The notes below the pieces were generated by a model. The model made no database searches and was not told the DNA's origin. It saw nothing but the letters and a program-made list of their open reading frames with translations. A stretch of 64,000 bases of DNA from Oncomelania hupensis. Its lineage: Eukaryota; Mollusca; Gastropoda; Littorinimorpha; Pomatiopsidae. The stretch is taken from the NCBI GenBank assembly GCA_036898135.1, contig CM072515.1:23292700-23356699 (forward strand), written 5' to 3'. The position numbers were made by a program, and so were the translations under genes. This document shows positions 44,701-59,868 of the stretch, piece after piece (the stretch's first letter is position 1; the number at the start of each line of letters is the position of its first letter).

Positions 44701-47700
44701 GGTGTCAGGTTTGCTGCCAAGCAGCCTTTGAACTCTGCATTGTCATTGTGGGAGCAGGCAATGGCTGGGATTTTGCCACCACTGGAATGACGTGCTCGCT
44801 TCACTATTTCTTTTTTGTGTGTAGTCTTATCTTTCCGTTTTCTCCTCCCTCCAATTGTCAAATTAACTTCTTCCAAACTGTCATCGAAGTTATCCATCAT
44901 AAATTTTGACAGATGGCTCCGGTTTATTAAGATTACAAATCAAATGTGGTAAATAAATCGTTTTGTTTACACTTATCAACAAGACTGGAGGTGTGGCCGG
45001 ATATAATACTTTCGGGCGATCTGATTGGCTGAACGGATATAGAGCGTTTTGTCAAAAAGAGGCCGTGGCTCATAGCGCGTTTTGTAAAGAACTGTCATGT
45101 TTCGCTGGCCGTTAGTAACGGTTATAGTGCGTTTTGTGAAGAAATATTTTTACAGGCAGTTGCAGCCATAGGAGCTGAGTGTGTCAAGGGATATAACTCG
45201 ATTTTGTTACTTTTGGCGTATAGCGCGTTTTGTCATGCAACCCTTCATATGTGCCTTTCCCCAAATCAATCAGGCTCAAAGCGCGGCGATCTATACCAAC
45301 ATACACGCTCACCTGTCTTATCCACCCTCACACACACCAAATACACAATCATCACTCAAACAGGTGGTGTAAAGGCAGGAAGATCGCTATTAGAAGACGG
45401 AAGAAAATCGAATATTTATTTTTGAAATTTTTATATTGACTGCGTCCTGTACCATTATTGAAGGGAGGGAGGAAACCGGAGAAAACCCTCGGTGATCTCA
45501 ATAGTCTCACAACCTAAGTCACATACGTTCGCCCCTCGCGGGAATCGAACCCGCGACCTTCGGCATAGGAAACCGACGATTTATCCACTGCACCACTTTG
45601 CTGCCATTCAACTGATCCAAGAGAGAAAAGTTTAATTGTTTTCTGTTAAATTGTACTGCGTTGTATTGCACTGCATTGTAACATATAACAATATGTTACA
45701 ATTTCATCTTGACCTTGAATGTTTAGACTCCAGCTGTGCTTTGAGAGAGGTGAGCAGAAGTTTGTGCTACATGATTTTGTATTGTATAGTGGGCGACTCA
45801 GGTGGCTTGAGTTAGATCTTGTATGGGCCAGCACCTTGAGCTGCTCTTGAGCTTAAAAAGCACTACATAAGAACGATTAAAGAAATAAAAATATTGTATT
45901 GTTTTGGATTGGATTGCATTCTATTGTGCAGCATTGTCAGCACTGTATTGAAAATCAAGGCTGCAAGAATTTGTGTCTGAAAAAGAGGTACATAACCTGT
46001 AGTATCCCTACTATACCTACCTTACCTTTTTTAACCCGTAATATAGCCCAAACTTCTTCTCATCTCTCTGAAATCACAGCTGAAGTCTAAACATTCCAGG
46101 TCAAGATGAGATCGTGGTGCAGGAAGCTGGAGTGTGTATAAGTGGGGAGGGGGATAGAGGAGATGGGTGGGGTGGAAGGGGTTGGGTGGAAGGTGTTGGG
46201 TGGAAGGGGTTGGGTGGGAGGGGAAAGACAGGGGATAGGCATTACATACACAAATAAAGAAGCATCTACTCACCGGAGAAGAAAGCAGACACAGCGAGTG
46301 ATGAGCTCTACCTCCCAGTTGTTGCGAAGGAACAGTTCCAGAATGGACAGAAGCCTGATCATATAGTCAAACTCCAGCAAAAGTAACGCTTCCTCAACGT
46401 CACTGAACACAACAGAAGCAGACCAGATCAAATTTATTTCATCGAACTCACACTCAAATCGCACCTTACTTTGAACTGAATGGTATCACATATAAATAAA
46501 CTCCTGTTCAAATCACATCTCCATCTAAAATTACATGCATTATTCAAAACTAAATCAATACTGTCATCAACATTACATCATAGGATTGCAAGATTTGGTA
46601 GTTCAATTCAACCTAAAGCTGATGTAATTAGACATTTAAACTTCTGCTTACCCTATCATCAGGGACTCCAATAAGCTTATACAAAATTCAAAAGTATAAA
46701 CTATTTCTAACGATTCTTTCAATACAGACAAGGTCACACCAACACTTTGGAATCCCTTTCTAAAAACATTTGTGTCCACCATCAGATTGTAACTCTATGT
46801 ACAACTTTTACAAAAGATTGTAAACAGTAAAAAGTCTACTGGAATCAGGCATGGTTAAGAGCATGAAGTATTGACTGGGGTGAGTTTTGTTCTGTGTGAC
46901 TTCAATGACTCAATGATCCACACTCTTCATCATCATGATGGATGTTTTCCAACGCCATTGTGGAGCCAACGGTTACTCTAAAATCTTCAGCTGAGCAGTA
47001 TTGACATTTATTATTGTTTGGCACAGGTACGCCAAGCCCCTATTCATCAGTTGAGGCTTACGTGAAGATTCTGTGAATCCTGGGTGTTGGGTGCCTATAC
47101 AAGGGCAAAGCAGATGGAAAGCTACAAGCTCATAAATGCAGATAGTTTGCACGAGATAAGATGCTGACCCCAATCTGAACATCGGAGACTGCTAAGGCAT
47201 ATGCCTACACAAAGCCTATGTTTAAAGATCGCTAACAGTCAGATTCTGCAGAGCCTAAGGGAAAGCTGGCTAGAGGCAACTGGCCGATTAGTGTGACCAC
47301 TAAAATTATCCTCTATCGTGTATTTTTATCAAGTGTGTGTGAATGGTGAACAGTTGCGATGATTCCAAAACATAGTCAACTTACCTAGACCTAATTTCCC
47401 TCAACGTCTTGAGAACATAATGGGCAGGTGTCTTGACAAGGTACATCATAGGGTGAGGTGTGGGTTTCGGCAGCTGAAACAAACAAACTTGAACTGCAAC
47501 TATTCATACCCAAATTAACATTACTTACAACATTACATTACATGATTATTGCTTTAGGTCCAGCAGACTCTTCCGAGCCGAATCAGGACCAGTATAGCCG
47601 AATCAGGACCACAAAATCAAGACCAACAACTTCGCTGAAAGAGGACTAGCCCCCCCCTCCCAGGCCCCCCCTCCCCTGATCCGCATACAAGATCTGCTGA

Positions 47701-50700
47701 AACAACCCTAGTGGCAACACTGAAGGCACTCCACCAGCCAGTCACTTTACAATAAAGAAATCCCCCGCAGGGGACATTGAGGCTATACTCTTAATTTATC
47801 GAACCCCCATTTACAAAAACAAAAACGAATACAAACATCATTATAAAATATCAACAAAACACATACATATAAGATGCCTACAATGCCAAATAATAACATC
47901 ATAGTAAGTCCCAGTGACCACCTGGCAGAAAGCGTCCAATATTCCCAAGCTGATCCAACAGACCTCACACACAAATGAGAAGTTTTGTCCTGGAAGAGTT
48001 TTCAAGAAAAAAGGTAGGTGACTGGTCTAGCGAAGAAGAAGACAATATACAGTAGTACATTGATAGAACAGAGTAGGAATGAGAACGAACAAAGGAGAAA
48101 GACAGCGACAGTGGGAACTTAAAGCACTACATTTCCAGAAAGTGGGGATACTATTTATACTGAAACCCCCGGCAACCCCACGGAGGTATTTCTTACAACA
48201 ATGGTTAGAAAAATTACATGCAGGCATACTTGACAACACAAACTAACAATGAATAATTTATGTTTTACCAATAATGATGAAGGTAAGCAGACAAAAGCGA
48301 ACACACCATTATAGCGGAATGTACAATTGTACTGACCTCCTTGCCTGCGGCCTTACACTGGGCTTCATGTATTGCCATCTTCTTCGTCTCTTCTTCATAA
48401 ATGTCAATGGCTTCTATCAGTTTGTCCACCTTAAAGTAACAAAAATAATAAATGGAAATTAATTAATAAAATAAAATAGATAACGTAATTGTTAAAAAAA
48501 AAGAAAAAAGATTTATCATGTATTTGGTCAATAGAGCTGCAATTTATCATGATGCAATTTTGTGTGAGCGATGATGACCAAATGATCACCTCATGTAACC
48601 TCAGTGTACTGCAGAAAGTTGAACCATTGTTAAAAAGCCAATGCTCACATCATCTCCACAAAACTGTATGGTATTTCACCTTGTGCAATGTAAAACAAGT
48701 GTAGCTAGCACAAATGCTATAAAATAAACTCACGCTCACATCACCATCTCACCTTCAACTGAATCGTACGGGACATAAATAAACTCCTGCTCAAATCACA
48801 TCTCCATCAAAACTTTATGAAACGGGACCTTGCATAAAACTGCTTCTGTTTACTAGTAGAACAAACGCTATGAAATGCATACAACTGTCATGAATGAAAT
48901 ATATATGCGCGTGAGCTTACCCCTTTCAAAGTATCGGCGGACTTTCTGGCTGCCATCACTTCTGTTCTTGCCTCACCAGCCACCTGTCAACAAGTAACAA
49001 ATAAATGATGAAAACTCAATCGGTAAAATGTAAATAATAATTAACAAGAAAGACAGACAGAAAGCTGATTATAAAATAATTTGAAAAAAACAAATAATGA
49101 CAGAAATGTAATTAACCATTAATATCCAATAAATAACAAACAGGACTATTTATGAAGGTGATGCTGTCTATTTTATAATGTGCCAAACGCCGTGCTAAAC
49201 CACAGATACACATAACTATATTAAACACATCTGAAATCAATGTGAGCAACCATAATATGCCCAAAATATGGTAAACACAAGCGACGATGTCATTTTCCAA
49301 TTCTACATTTGGCTTTATAACACAACTAGGAAGATGAAAGCAGAACAGTACTTACCACTGGTTCATCGCTTTCCTGTATAATCCGCTCCTCGTCTTCTTG
49401 TTCTCTTTCCTATTGAAAGGAGAAACAAATATTTTAAGTTATAAAAAATAACAATAATTAAATATAATTATACAAAAGTCTAGCGAGAAAGTTTCCACGA
49501 AGCAACAGAAGAAAACCTGCAAGGACTCATTCTGCTATACTGATATATGCATTGTAAAATATAAACTTGGAACAAACGTCTGATCAAGTTGGTCAACAAC
49601 AATTGATTAAACTCTAGTGTCAATAAGATCAAGCCACATATTCATTTACAAGTGTGAAAGGAGAACATCTGGTGCAACATAAATACTTTGTTGTTTTTTT
49701 AATCAAGCGACATGCAACATTTTCACTATCCGTTTTGTGCATAAAGATTTCTTTGCTTGACTCCTTACTTGTGTACTAAATGTTACCTAAAAACACTAAA
49801 GAAATTTCTTTTCTACTCTGGAACAAAAACTGAATGAGTAACTGTGAATATCAAAATGAATAACTATCTATCATTCTTTCCATTCTTACCCACAGACTAG
49901 ACTGTTTTTATCAGTCTGGATTCACAATTGCAGAATGGGGATGAAATCTCCAAAAATATTTTTCAGAGCATGGAATTACCCCTGTTAAAAAAAGAGGAAA
50001 TACCACCCCCCCTAGGGGGGTCCGGGGGCATGCTCCCCCGGAAAATGTTTAAAATATATATTAAATTCTGTGCAATCTGGTGCATTTTAGAGAGAAACTT
50101 AGCAGTTTAACCCCATAAAAATGTTGCCCTTTTTTTCCCTTAAAATTTTATTTAAATAAATTTATTAACGTTTCCTTCAATAAGATCTGATTATACAGGT
50201 GAAAACAAGGATTTTTCTTTCTCTGGTCACCGAATTATAAAAAAAGGTTGTATAGAGTTCAAAATAATTTGATTACACTTGACTGGAAATACATTTTATT
50301 GAATTTATTCATAAATAAAATAAAGAGCATTTTAACAATATATCTGTATACACAGTTTATGTGTGTGAATTCCAGTTTATCTGAAAATTGAGCAATGAAC
50401 TCTGCTTCTTTTTTGTGGGGACTGGTGACTGGCTGGCAGCATGAGCACAATCTGTTTCCACGAAAGATGATTGGATCTGGCTGGTTGATGGTTCAAGCTC
50501 TAGATTTGTTGATTCTACAGGGGCAAAGCAGGAAGATGACACTTCAAGAGATTTCTGATGCTTTTGGCTTGCTCTCTCATTTGCAGACTCAATAGTTTCT
50601 GTTGCCTTTCTTTTGGATGGTAGTTTTTTTAAGTGTAACGTTGAGTTCTTCTGCTTTCTTGCTCTTTGTCTCCCGGTTTTTCTCCTTTCTCTCCTCATTC

Positions 50701-53700
50701 ACTCTCCAGGCTGCATTGCTGTAGCTTTCTAATGTGAAATGAAAGCAGTTCTTCTCCGACTTTTACCTCTAACCAAGCCCACCTCCACCCATTTCGAGCA
50801 GTGTCATCCACGAAAACCTCACCACGATTCACAATTCGCCTCTCCGCCATCTTTGACAACTAAAGCTACCCAGCTACACCAGTGTGAATCGCGCTTTTTG
50901 AGATCGGCAACCCGTTTAGAGATTCACTGGATCAGAACAAGAAAAAAATCGTCACACCTTCATACAGATTTTGTTTCCGCGGAAACTTAAAAGATTTCAG
51001 CGAAAAGCAAGGCCCTGTACCGCGGAAAATCGCGGAAACGCGGAGAATTCCATGCTCTGATTTTTGAACAGTTTGGTGTTGCGAATTATTTTTCGTGTTT
51101 ACAAACTAGATTGTCCTTTTACCAACTAGACTGTTCTTTTACAGACTAGACTGTTGTCTAATAACTGTTAATAAGAGTATGCGCAATGTCCTGAGGAAAG
51201 AAGTCTATTCACCTGTTCACGTTCATCGTGAAGGACAAGCAGTTCCTCTGTTTTCCTCCACATACGAAGGGAGAAGTCGTGGCTGGAACTGACCACAAAA
51301 CGACCGCAAGGACTGACAGCCAAAGCTCTGATTTCTGCCTGGTGACCCTGCAACAACATACTTTGTGATATCAAAATAAAAAGAATGCATGCTGTTACCA
51401 GAAGTTGGGGTGGCAAAAAATAAAATACACATTTTTGTAATGGGGAAAAAGAGCGGAAGGGAAAAAAAAACGACGGAATAACCTTGAGAATAAAAACCAC
51501 AACAAAAACTTGGCATCATCACTCATCAGTTCATAACTTGTAATTGTAAACAGTTACACCAGCCAACTTGTTCAGTTTTACTCTTTTCTCTCTCTCTTTC
51601 CCTTGTAGTACATTTATTTATGAAAAGAAAAATTGTATTACTAGTTTTGGTGGCTTACAAACTGATAAAAGTGAACAATAGGAAAACCTGAATGTATGAT
51701 TATGAACATTGGGATTATCATTCTTCTGTTGATGTTCAGTGTAGTGCATACCTTCAGCGTAATGATGTGCTGAAAGTGGTCAGCGTCCCATTGTTTGATC
51801 AAGCGGTCCTTGCCTCCAGTGAACAGCATGTGTGTCTTGGGGATGAACTTCACACAACTTACACTGCAAATGAGCCACCCATAAACGCTTCATCCCAATA
51901 TCCACAGCCTTTACATCTGAATGATGGTTATCAAATAACGCATCACAATAAATATTTGTATTGCAACATCAATAACCTTTACATATTTCCAATGTTTGAA
52001 TGGTGATGACGGTGAAACAACACATCGCATTAACTCTTTCTATACTTTGCTACGCTATTGGTGAATAGTGTCAGCGCACAACGCTTTCCTATTGACAAAC
52101 GTGTACCTCTACATTCAAAAGTTGCAGTGTGTAGACTCAACATAGTATATCAAAATAAGGTGGAAAAAAAAGTCTTATATTTTGATTTTAGAGTATGCTT
52201 GCAACATTCGTCTGGTACTGACTATTGTTGTTTGAAAGAGAGTGGGCTTCTAACAAGGAAGTGGACGTTAAAAGTGATACTAGTGGACAAAATGGTGAAG
52301 AAGACATTGATGAAAGTGATGGGTAATTCCAGCACTGTAGGTACGCTACAACTGAAGATAACGCTTTTTTTCACAACAATGAGGGAAAGGTCTATTATTG
52401 AATTGTTGTGTTCCTTATACTGCTTGTAGCTTATTCTGTGGGAACCAGATGTGCACATTTCGTAGGGAAGAAAGGGAGGAAGTGGTGGGGTGGTTTAATA
52501 AATCGGTCAATAGCAAAGATTCTATTAAACATTTTTATTTCTTTATGGACCTACACTATCAAGTCTCTACTACAATTTTTTGTAAAAAAAAATTTTTTTT
52601 TTTAGTAACTCATATGTACAAATCAGCCAGTATTGAACAATAAAAGGGGAAGCAACCCTCGCTAGTATAGAATGAGTTAAAAGATGGGAGCATGATAATA
52701 TTATTACATGTTATTCCCAATCACCGGCAAAAGCTTTGAAACAAGAACAACAGCAATTGCATACCCTCAACACTAAGTGTACTGTTTTACTCTCACCTAT
52801 CATCGTGGGCAAAGAGGGTTTTTCTCAGGTCCCCGAAATCCAAGCCCCAAAGTCGCAAATTTTTGTCTGCTGCCCCCGTTGCAATGACTGTGGAGTCTGT
52901 GGAGATGTCCATGCACAACACCGGGGAGCTGCCTCCATACAGTGTGTGGAACAACTGCAATGTAAGAATATGAAGAAGAAAAAAAAAAAGAAACTGCACT
53001 TAGCACAGTAACTGCAGTTTACTGGTGGAGTTGGAGAATGCCCATTTTAAATGAGGGGAGGGGAGGGGAGGTGGGAGAAAAGGTAGAGAATGAAGGGGGT
53101 GGAGGAGTGGGGGTGACATATACAATTAGAATAATGTTAACCTGCAGGTCAAAAGAAACAGCTCTGAAAAACTAGAATAGTTCACATTGAATGATTAAGA
53201 TGGGATGAAAAGTGCAAAAGTTATTGTAGTTTCAATGTTTTCTGTATTAGACACCCTTGTTTTGGCATTTGTGGCCAAGTTTGAAGTCCAAGAGCTGCTT
53301 CTTGCTGATCACTGATCACAATGGCCTGGAAAAAAAATAGGCTGGTTCTCTGTATGATTGAGAATGATTGATGTAACAGCCAAAATTGGGCAAGAATTTT
53401 GTCAACATATCAGCTTCTATTAAAGATAGACACAAAATTCCTTTTGTATTGTATTTGGTATGTCTTCTGCTTTCTGTTTCTGCACATTTCATAAGTTTAT
53501 GTGTAGTTTTTAATTTTGACCTGCCGGTACATACTGAGAAATCACACCATTATAAATAGAAAAATCTAGCACAAACCTTCAATGTGTCCACAAAGAATAT
53601 CTTGACAGTATTGTCGAGCAGCGCCACAGCCACAAGCCTCTGATCTGGACTGTATGTCACGCAGGTGATCTGATCATCCAACTGCAGTGTGCGATACTGG

Positions 53701-56700
53701 ACCAACGACAAGTGTTTCCTAGAAGTCAAGCAAATGGAAGACATCTATGAAAAGCTACACAACAGAGACATCAGCATTAACAAAAACTAAACTGTGACAT
53801 ACAAACCTCTATTGAGAAATTAAAAGAATCATAGCACATGCCCCAGTTTACAAGCATTATTACCTTCTGAGTTTCTAGCATCAAGTAAAACACAAAACAA
53901 GACTTACCTTCCAGCATCATTCGCAGAACTGACCAACTCAAACTTCCAGAACTTCACAGTCTGATCCTTGCTACCTGTGATTATCCCATTCTGAAACGAG
54001 CACAAAAAAAAGAGCAAACACGTGCAATAAACCCAGTAAACAAATGGCCCCAAAGAAAACTCAATGGGTCGTGGTACAGGGGATACATTTGGCAGTGGCA
54101 ACAAGGACAAGTTTTACAAAAACTTAGCATGAGAAGTTAGCATAATCTATAATTTAATTAAATCTGTTTAAGACATCCCACTTCTGTTTCCCATAACTGT
54201 GCAATTGTAACTTCATCCAATGCTGTCCTAAAGACAGTAACAAATACACTAACATAACCCAATCAATGCTATCTCAAACATGACCATTCCTGTTTATTAT
54301 GCTCTCAGCAATGCTAATCATGTAGAAAAGGTTAGCTCTTCCGAAATCTTCATTGGTTAGTTCCTTTTTCTACCTTTGTAAAATATTAATCATAATTGTT
54401 TTGGTTGATAAAGAAACATCTGAAATGCACATTTATTAGCACTACTATTACTACTGATGAGGCTTTACCTTGTCTTTGGGAGCCATACTCAATGACCAGA
54501 TAGTGTCCTTGTGTGCATCGATGCAGGATGTCATTGTCCGGGATGCAATGTCAAATACTTGCAGCTGTCCAGTCTGTCAAAGCATAAAGACAAAGGTCAA
54601 ATGTTCAACCAAACAAGACAGAGACAGATTGTCGTTATCAACAATGAAGACCATAAAACATTTATTTGTAACTTTCTTTTTCTCACTGACTTTATTTCAG
54701 AAGGATTTTCCCACACTGAAAATGTGTCTCTTAATCCAAGCTTTCTATCACATAATTTTCTCTACATAATGCAGAAAATGCATTATTAATGTTAAAAAAA
54801 TACATATAAGAAGGCAGTGTACTTCATACAGTGTGCATCCCTCACCTTAGTACCAATGATGACATGCTTGTCACCAGGAGCAAAGGTAGAACACAGTGCG
54901 TATCCACAATCCAGCGTGCATGTACATTTCAACATTCCACTGCCAACATAGAATACATGTCATAATTTAGTAACACACTTTAGGCAAAACAAAGAATTGT
55001 GTGACAGTGTAAGACCTATAGAAAAAAAGCTAATAACTAGCAAATGTGTTAAATATAAAAACCTTCAGTAATCTTTATACAAGACGGTTAGCTTTGAAAC
55101 CTGCAGTTTCTCCTGGCAACAGGTGTAGGTCATTTTGTGTAACATTCTGATCATATTTCTCACATGCCAGGGCCACTACAATCATTGTAAATATTGTCAT
55201 CTTTATTACTATTTGTTTGAACGTTTATGATATATCAGATCAACATTCTTCACTGAAGGTCTACATTTTATTGCACTGCTCTGCACTAAAGCTGATAAAA
55301 AGTAATCTTTACTATTTCTTGCTGTTTATCCTTCTTTCTCTTGCCAGTTCATAATACTGTCCTTCATTTTCAGTACAACATAACAAATAGCACATTTCAA
55401 CTCACATCCTATCGTCGTCATCAAAGTCTTCAGAGAATCTCAACCAGACTTTGGCTTGCTCTCCGCTTGCTGACAAGATAAGGGAGCTGTCTGAGCTGAA
55501 GGCTACAGTCCTGACTTCGGTGCGATGGCCGCCCCTCTCCAAGCAGGTAGACACCTCCAACCTCACGTTGTGAGCATCCACTACTTCGACTTCCGCCACT
55601 TCCACACTGTTGGTGTTCAGCAGCGAGGTTACCTGCACGTGAATTCAATAGCATTACAACAGGCGTTTCAACCTATTGGCTAATCATCCACATGAACGTG
55701 ATTGAGGGGAGATTACATAAATTATAAGGCATCAGATAATTTTACTAAGCATTAACATGTCAAGAATTTCAAGGAACACTCCAACACTCCTCTCTCTCTC
55801 TCTCTCTTTATTGGAAGATTAGATTGCAGTCTAAAATCTTTGTCCCAAATAAAGTTCTACAGTTCGAAGTTCTCTCTTACCCAGGGGTCACACAAAGCTG
55901 CAACATCAAACCAGAAAACAAAAGCACATTAGAGTAGATGTGAGTTGATTTGTAAACCATTATATTGAAAACTAAAGAGGAAGGCAAAAAGGGTGGAGGT
56001 GTGTGGGAGTGTGTGCAATTTGCTCAATGCCAGATAAATATGCGCTTACCTTGAATACACCAGGCTTTGTGGCAATGAAATCCAAGCCTCTGAGCTTAGC
56101 CCGAACCCTAAAGCTGCTGATTCTGCGTATCTCATCCTCCACAATCAGAGAAGGAGCTGCAATCTCCTCACTGTCCTTATTCTCACCTTCAGCCCTGATA
56201 ACAGCACAAAAAAAACAGAGAACAGAAAAAGAAGTGCAGTGATGAAAGACTGGACGAGGCGGATTCTTGAGCAAGAATAGAAAGAGATATTGTGACAACA
56301 AAATAACCAAAAAATAGATGTTGGCAGGAGACTGGAAACTGATGAAACAGTGGTCATGCTAGCACTTTCAGTTTTACACACAAGAAATATTGTATACAGT
56401 GCCACCAAAATGTGAATTCTCATTCAAAAGAATACGCATATATAACAACATTTTCCAATGGCACAAATAAGCTTAAATATAGTGCATTACACTGTATGTG
56501 TTTGTATGAATGAACGTAAGCGTTTAATGAACGTACCTGAGTCTAGCCTTCTTGCGACGTTTGTTTAGTGTCTTGCGCAGTTCCTCCTCCGATGCAATGA
56601 GAAACACGTCGCACTTTTTTCCTGGTCCCTGTAATAAATAATAATTTAATATGACTTCAAAGCTTCAGCACGTCTTACTCATCTTACATTAAAATGTACT

Positions 56701-59700
56701 TCGTCGTGAATTTTAACTGGTCAAGACACTGCAAACTGATTTTTCTCAAATATAATGATACAACCTCTTGTGAAGACTATACTCCATTCCTAATTTTTAG
56801 TTCACTCTCTTTATGTCATTTTGTCCCATAAAATAACAAACCAATGTTTTCTTGTTTTCTTGTTCCCGTTTCATTGCTATTTGCTAAGTCTATTGCCAAA
56901 TAAGAACACATACATGACATAGGAGATATCTGCCAGTAGAATCGGTCACGATGTTGGTGATTCTGCCTTTAGACTCGGTTTGAACAGAACCTTTGCTCTC
57001 ACACCTCAGTAATTGCTGGAAAAATACCAAAAATAAAAATAAGTGGTTAGCAAAAATAACACTTATATACTGGAAGATAAAATTATTTGTCTAAATACTT
57101 GTGTAATCCACAAGGGAGTGGAGTTGGTGAAAATGTGAGGAGCAAAAATGCACACACACACACATTACCACGTTAGGTCACCAAAAAAAAAATTACTCTT
57201 CTTACAGGAAACGCCTGAATCAGTTACAAACTGTTGCTCATTCAATAGAGGAAAGTAACAAAGTGCACACAGAGCGTGATAATTTGTTCAAACGGGTTTC
57301 TCTTACAAAATCAAGGCAAATACTTACTGATTTCTCATCTTCATCATCATCTTCTCCATCATCACTTCCATCAGCTTCTTTTCTTGGTCGCTTTGCTGGC
57401 TGTTGTTCATCATCTTCTTCTTCGTTTTCCTGCTCACATAGAAAAATAATGATCCTACTAAAACGCCAGATTACAGAAAAAAATTGTTAGTCGGTTAGAC
57501 AGAATATCAATATGAAACACACGCCACATAAATGCAAAATTAAAATTCATTCAAATACACAATTTTTTTTTAATTAAAAAAATCACGTACTATAAACAAA
57601 ATAACATTATACCAACAACTAACAACTAAAAATGTTGATCTCACCTCATCCTGGAACTTGATGTCCCACACCCTCAGTTCATTGTCAGCAGATCCTGTGA
57701 CCAACTGATGATCGTCCTTCACCAAAGCAAACGTATACACCTGCACATCAAAAAACAACACAATAAGAATCTGCAAAGAAATCCCAAACACATTTCTTTC
57801 AACAATAATATAGGGACATTTCAGCTTCACTGACAGCAAAATCGGCCCTGAACTAGAGACTATATGCAAACAAAATGAAAGGTTACACATCTTACACACA
57901 AATATACTCTTTCAGTCTTAGTAAATCAATGTTGTTTATGTAAAATACTGCTTTTTCCCTCTTCTCCTTTTTTTCATGTGCACCCTGAGCATTCAGACAG
58001 CATGGTTAAGCTGCACCTTACAACTGGATATCATCAATGTCATCTTTGAGACATTGGTGTTATTGGGAAAATAAGAAATATTAAATGAAATATATTCCTA
58101 TTAATAAGTTAATAAATAAATAAATGCAATCATAAATAAATAATTAAATAAATACATTTCCAGTACCTCTCCTTTGTGGGAAGCCAGTGTCCTGAAGCAA
58201 ACCTGAGTTTGAAGATCCCAGAACTTGACCAACTTGTCCTTGGAACTAAAACGCAGAGCAACAATGCAGCTCTAATCACTAATGAGATCCAAATTCAAAC
58301 TGAAGGCACAAAGTATTATCTCACAGAAAAATAATATCACTGTGTGAAACATGTTGTCAGACGATGAGCCCAAAGGCTTGAAGTGGGCGCCTCAAGCGGC
58401 TTATGTTAGATCTTGTATCGGCCAGCACCTTAAGCAGCTCTTGAACTGGAAAAGCACTATACAAGAACATTGAAACAAAATAAAATAAAATTTAAAAAAT
58501 AAAATACTCATCGAATGTAGAGTTTCAGAGATATGTTTTCCGTCGTTGTGAACAAAAAGAAGATGACGTGGATGACTTTTACGGTGAACTTAAACAGCTA
58601 ACTGTTACACGCAACGTCCATCATACAGATGCAGAAATAAAATCACAATTAATTCCCGGCTGTAAAAAACAAAAAGGTCTGTGAAAAGGGTCTATCGAAT
58701 CCAGACATGACGTTGATTAAACTTTTTACCTATGTACGCACTTTGTAGCTGACTTCCTTCCAAACTAAGCCAAGACACTGTCAAAATACCGTATAACCCA
58801 ATGAATTCAAAATACATAGGATTTTGTTTTGGTGAGGCGGTAAAACATTCAGTCACTCTACAACAACAAACATGCTTTCACTGGACATTAAACATTGAAT
58901 AATCTAAGAGAAAGAGTTGTTTTAAGAAGTAAAGCACGCAATGCCGCCCATATATACACACACTAACCCACACACAAACACTCTCATACACAATTCTACA
59001 TGGGTGAATAAATCGAGACATAAACTTCATACAATGTAAATTAAAACATCAAGAAATTGTGCAAAACTCATCTTCTGTGAACGAATGAGGTCACCGGTAC
59101 TAAATGAAGCTGGGTCTAAAATGACTGGTTCTAACTTTTAATGTTCTGAAGCGTTTGCCCGAGGGGAGGAGTTGGAACAGGTGGTTGACTGGATGAGATG
59201 AATCACCAATGATGCTGGCCCTTCTAACCAAACGCGTGCTGTATATGGATGCAAGGGATGGTAAATAGCAACAAAGATTTTAGCCGCGCGTTTTACGATT
59301 CTTTCAAGATCAAACTTCTCGCCTGAAGTGGCGTCTCGAAACCAGACCGGGATGCTTAAGCACAGGATACTCTAAATCATGGCTTGATAGAAGTGTGCGA
59401 ATATTGTCTTGTTAAGTCTGAGCCTCTTGAGCAGTCTCAAGAAGTGGAGGCGCTGCTGGCACTATTTGATGATGGACATGCTATTGTTGTCCCTTGACAA
59501 ATGCACAGCAAACAAAGCCATCAGAAGAGAGAGGCATGCTACTCCAATGCTGGATGAACTGAAGACCATGCTATCTGGTGCCAAAGTCTTCAGCGAGATA
59601 GACCTGAACTAGGGCAACAACCAACCGGGGCTCGATGAAGAAACGTGCTACATTACAACTTTCGCTAAACATCTTGGATTGTACTTGCTACAACCCTCTT

Positions 59701-59833
59701 TTCTTTTCTGTGAACTCAGCCAGCAAAATCTTCCAAGAGACGATGCCAAGCACAACAATGTCGTGAACATCAGCGATGACAATCTCTGCTATGGATCTTC
59801 ACAGCAAGACCATGACGCCAGGATTGACACTCC

Positions 59834-59868
<35 letters not shown>

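Noticed and set aside
42274..44900. Host gene nested in a WDR3 intron
   Set aside because: It is enclosed by perfect TIRs and subterminal repeats, so a transposon gene is the simpler reading.
45541..45605. Possible functional tRNA-Arg(CCT) gene on the minus strand
   Set aside because: T arm and anticodon arm fold well, but the acceptor strands do not pair and a SINE-like body follows; treated as a SINE head.
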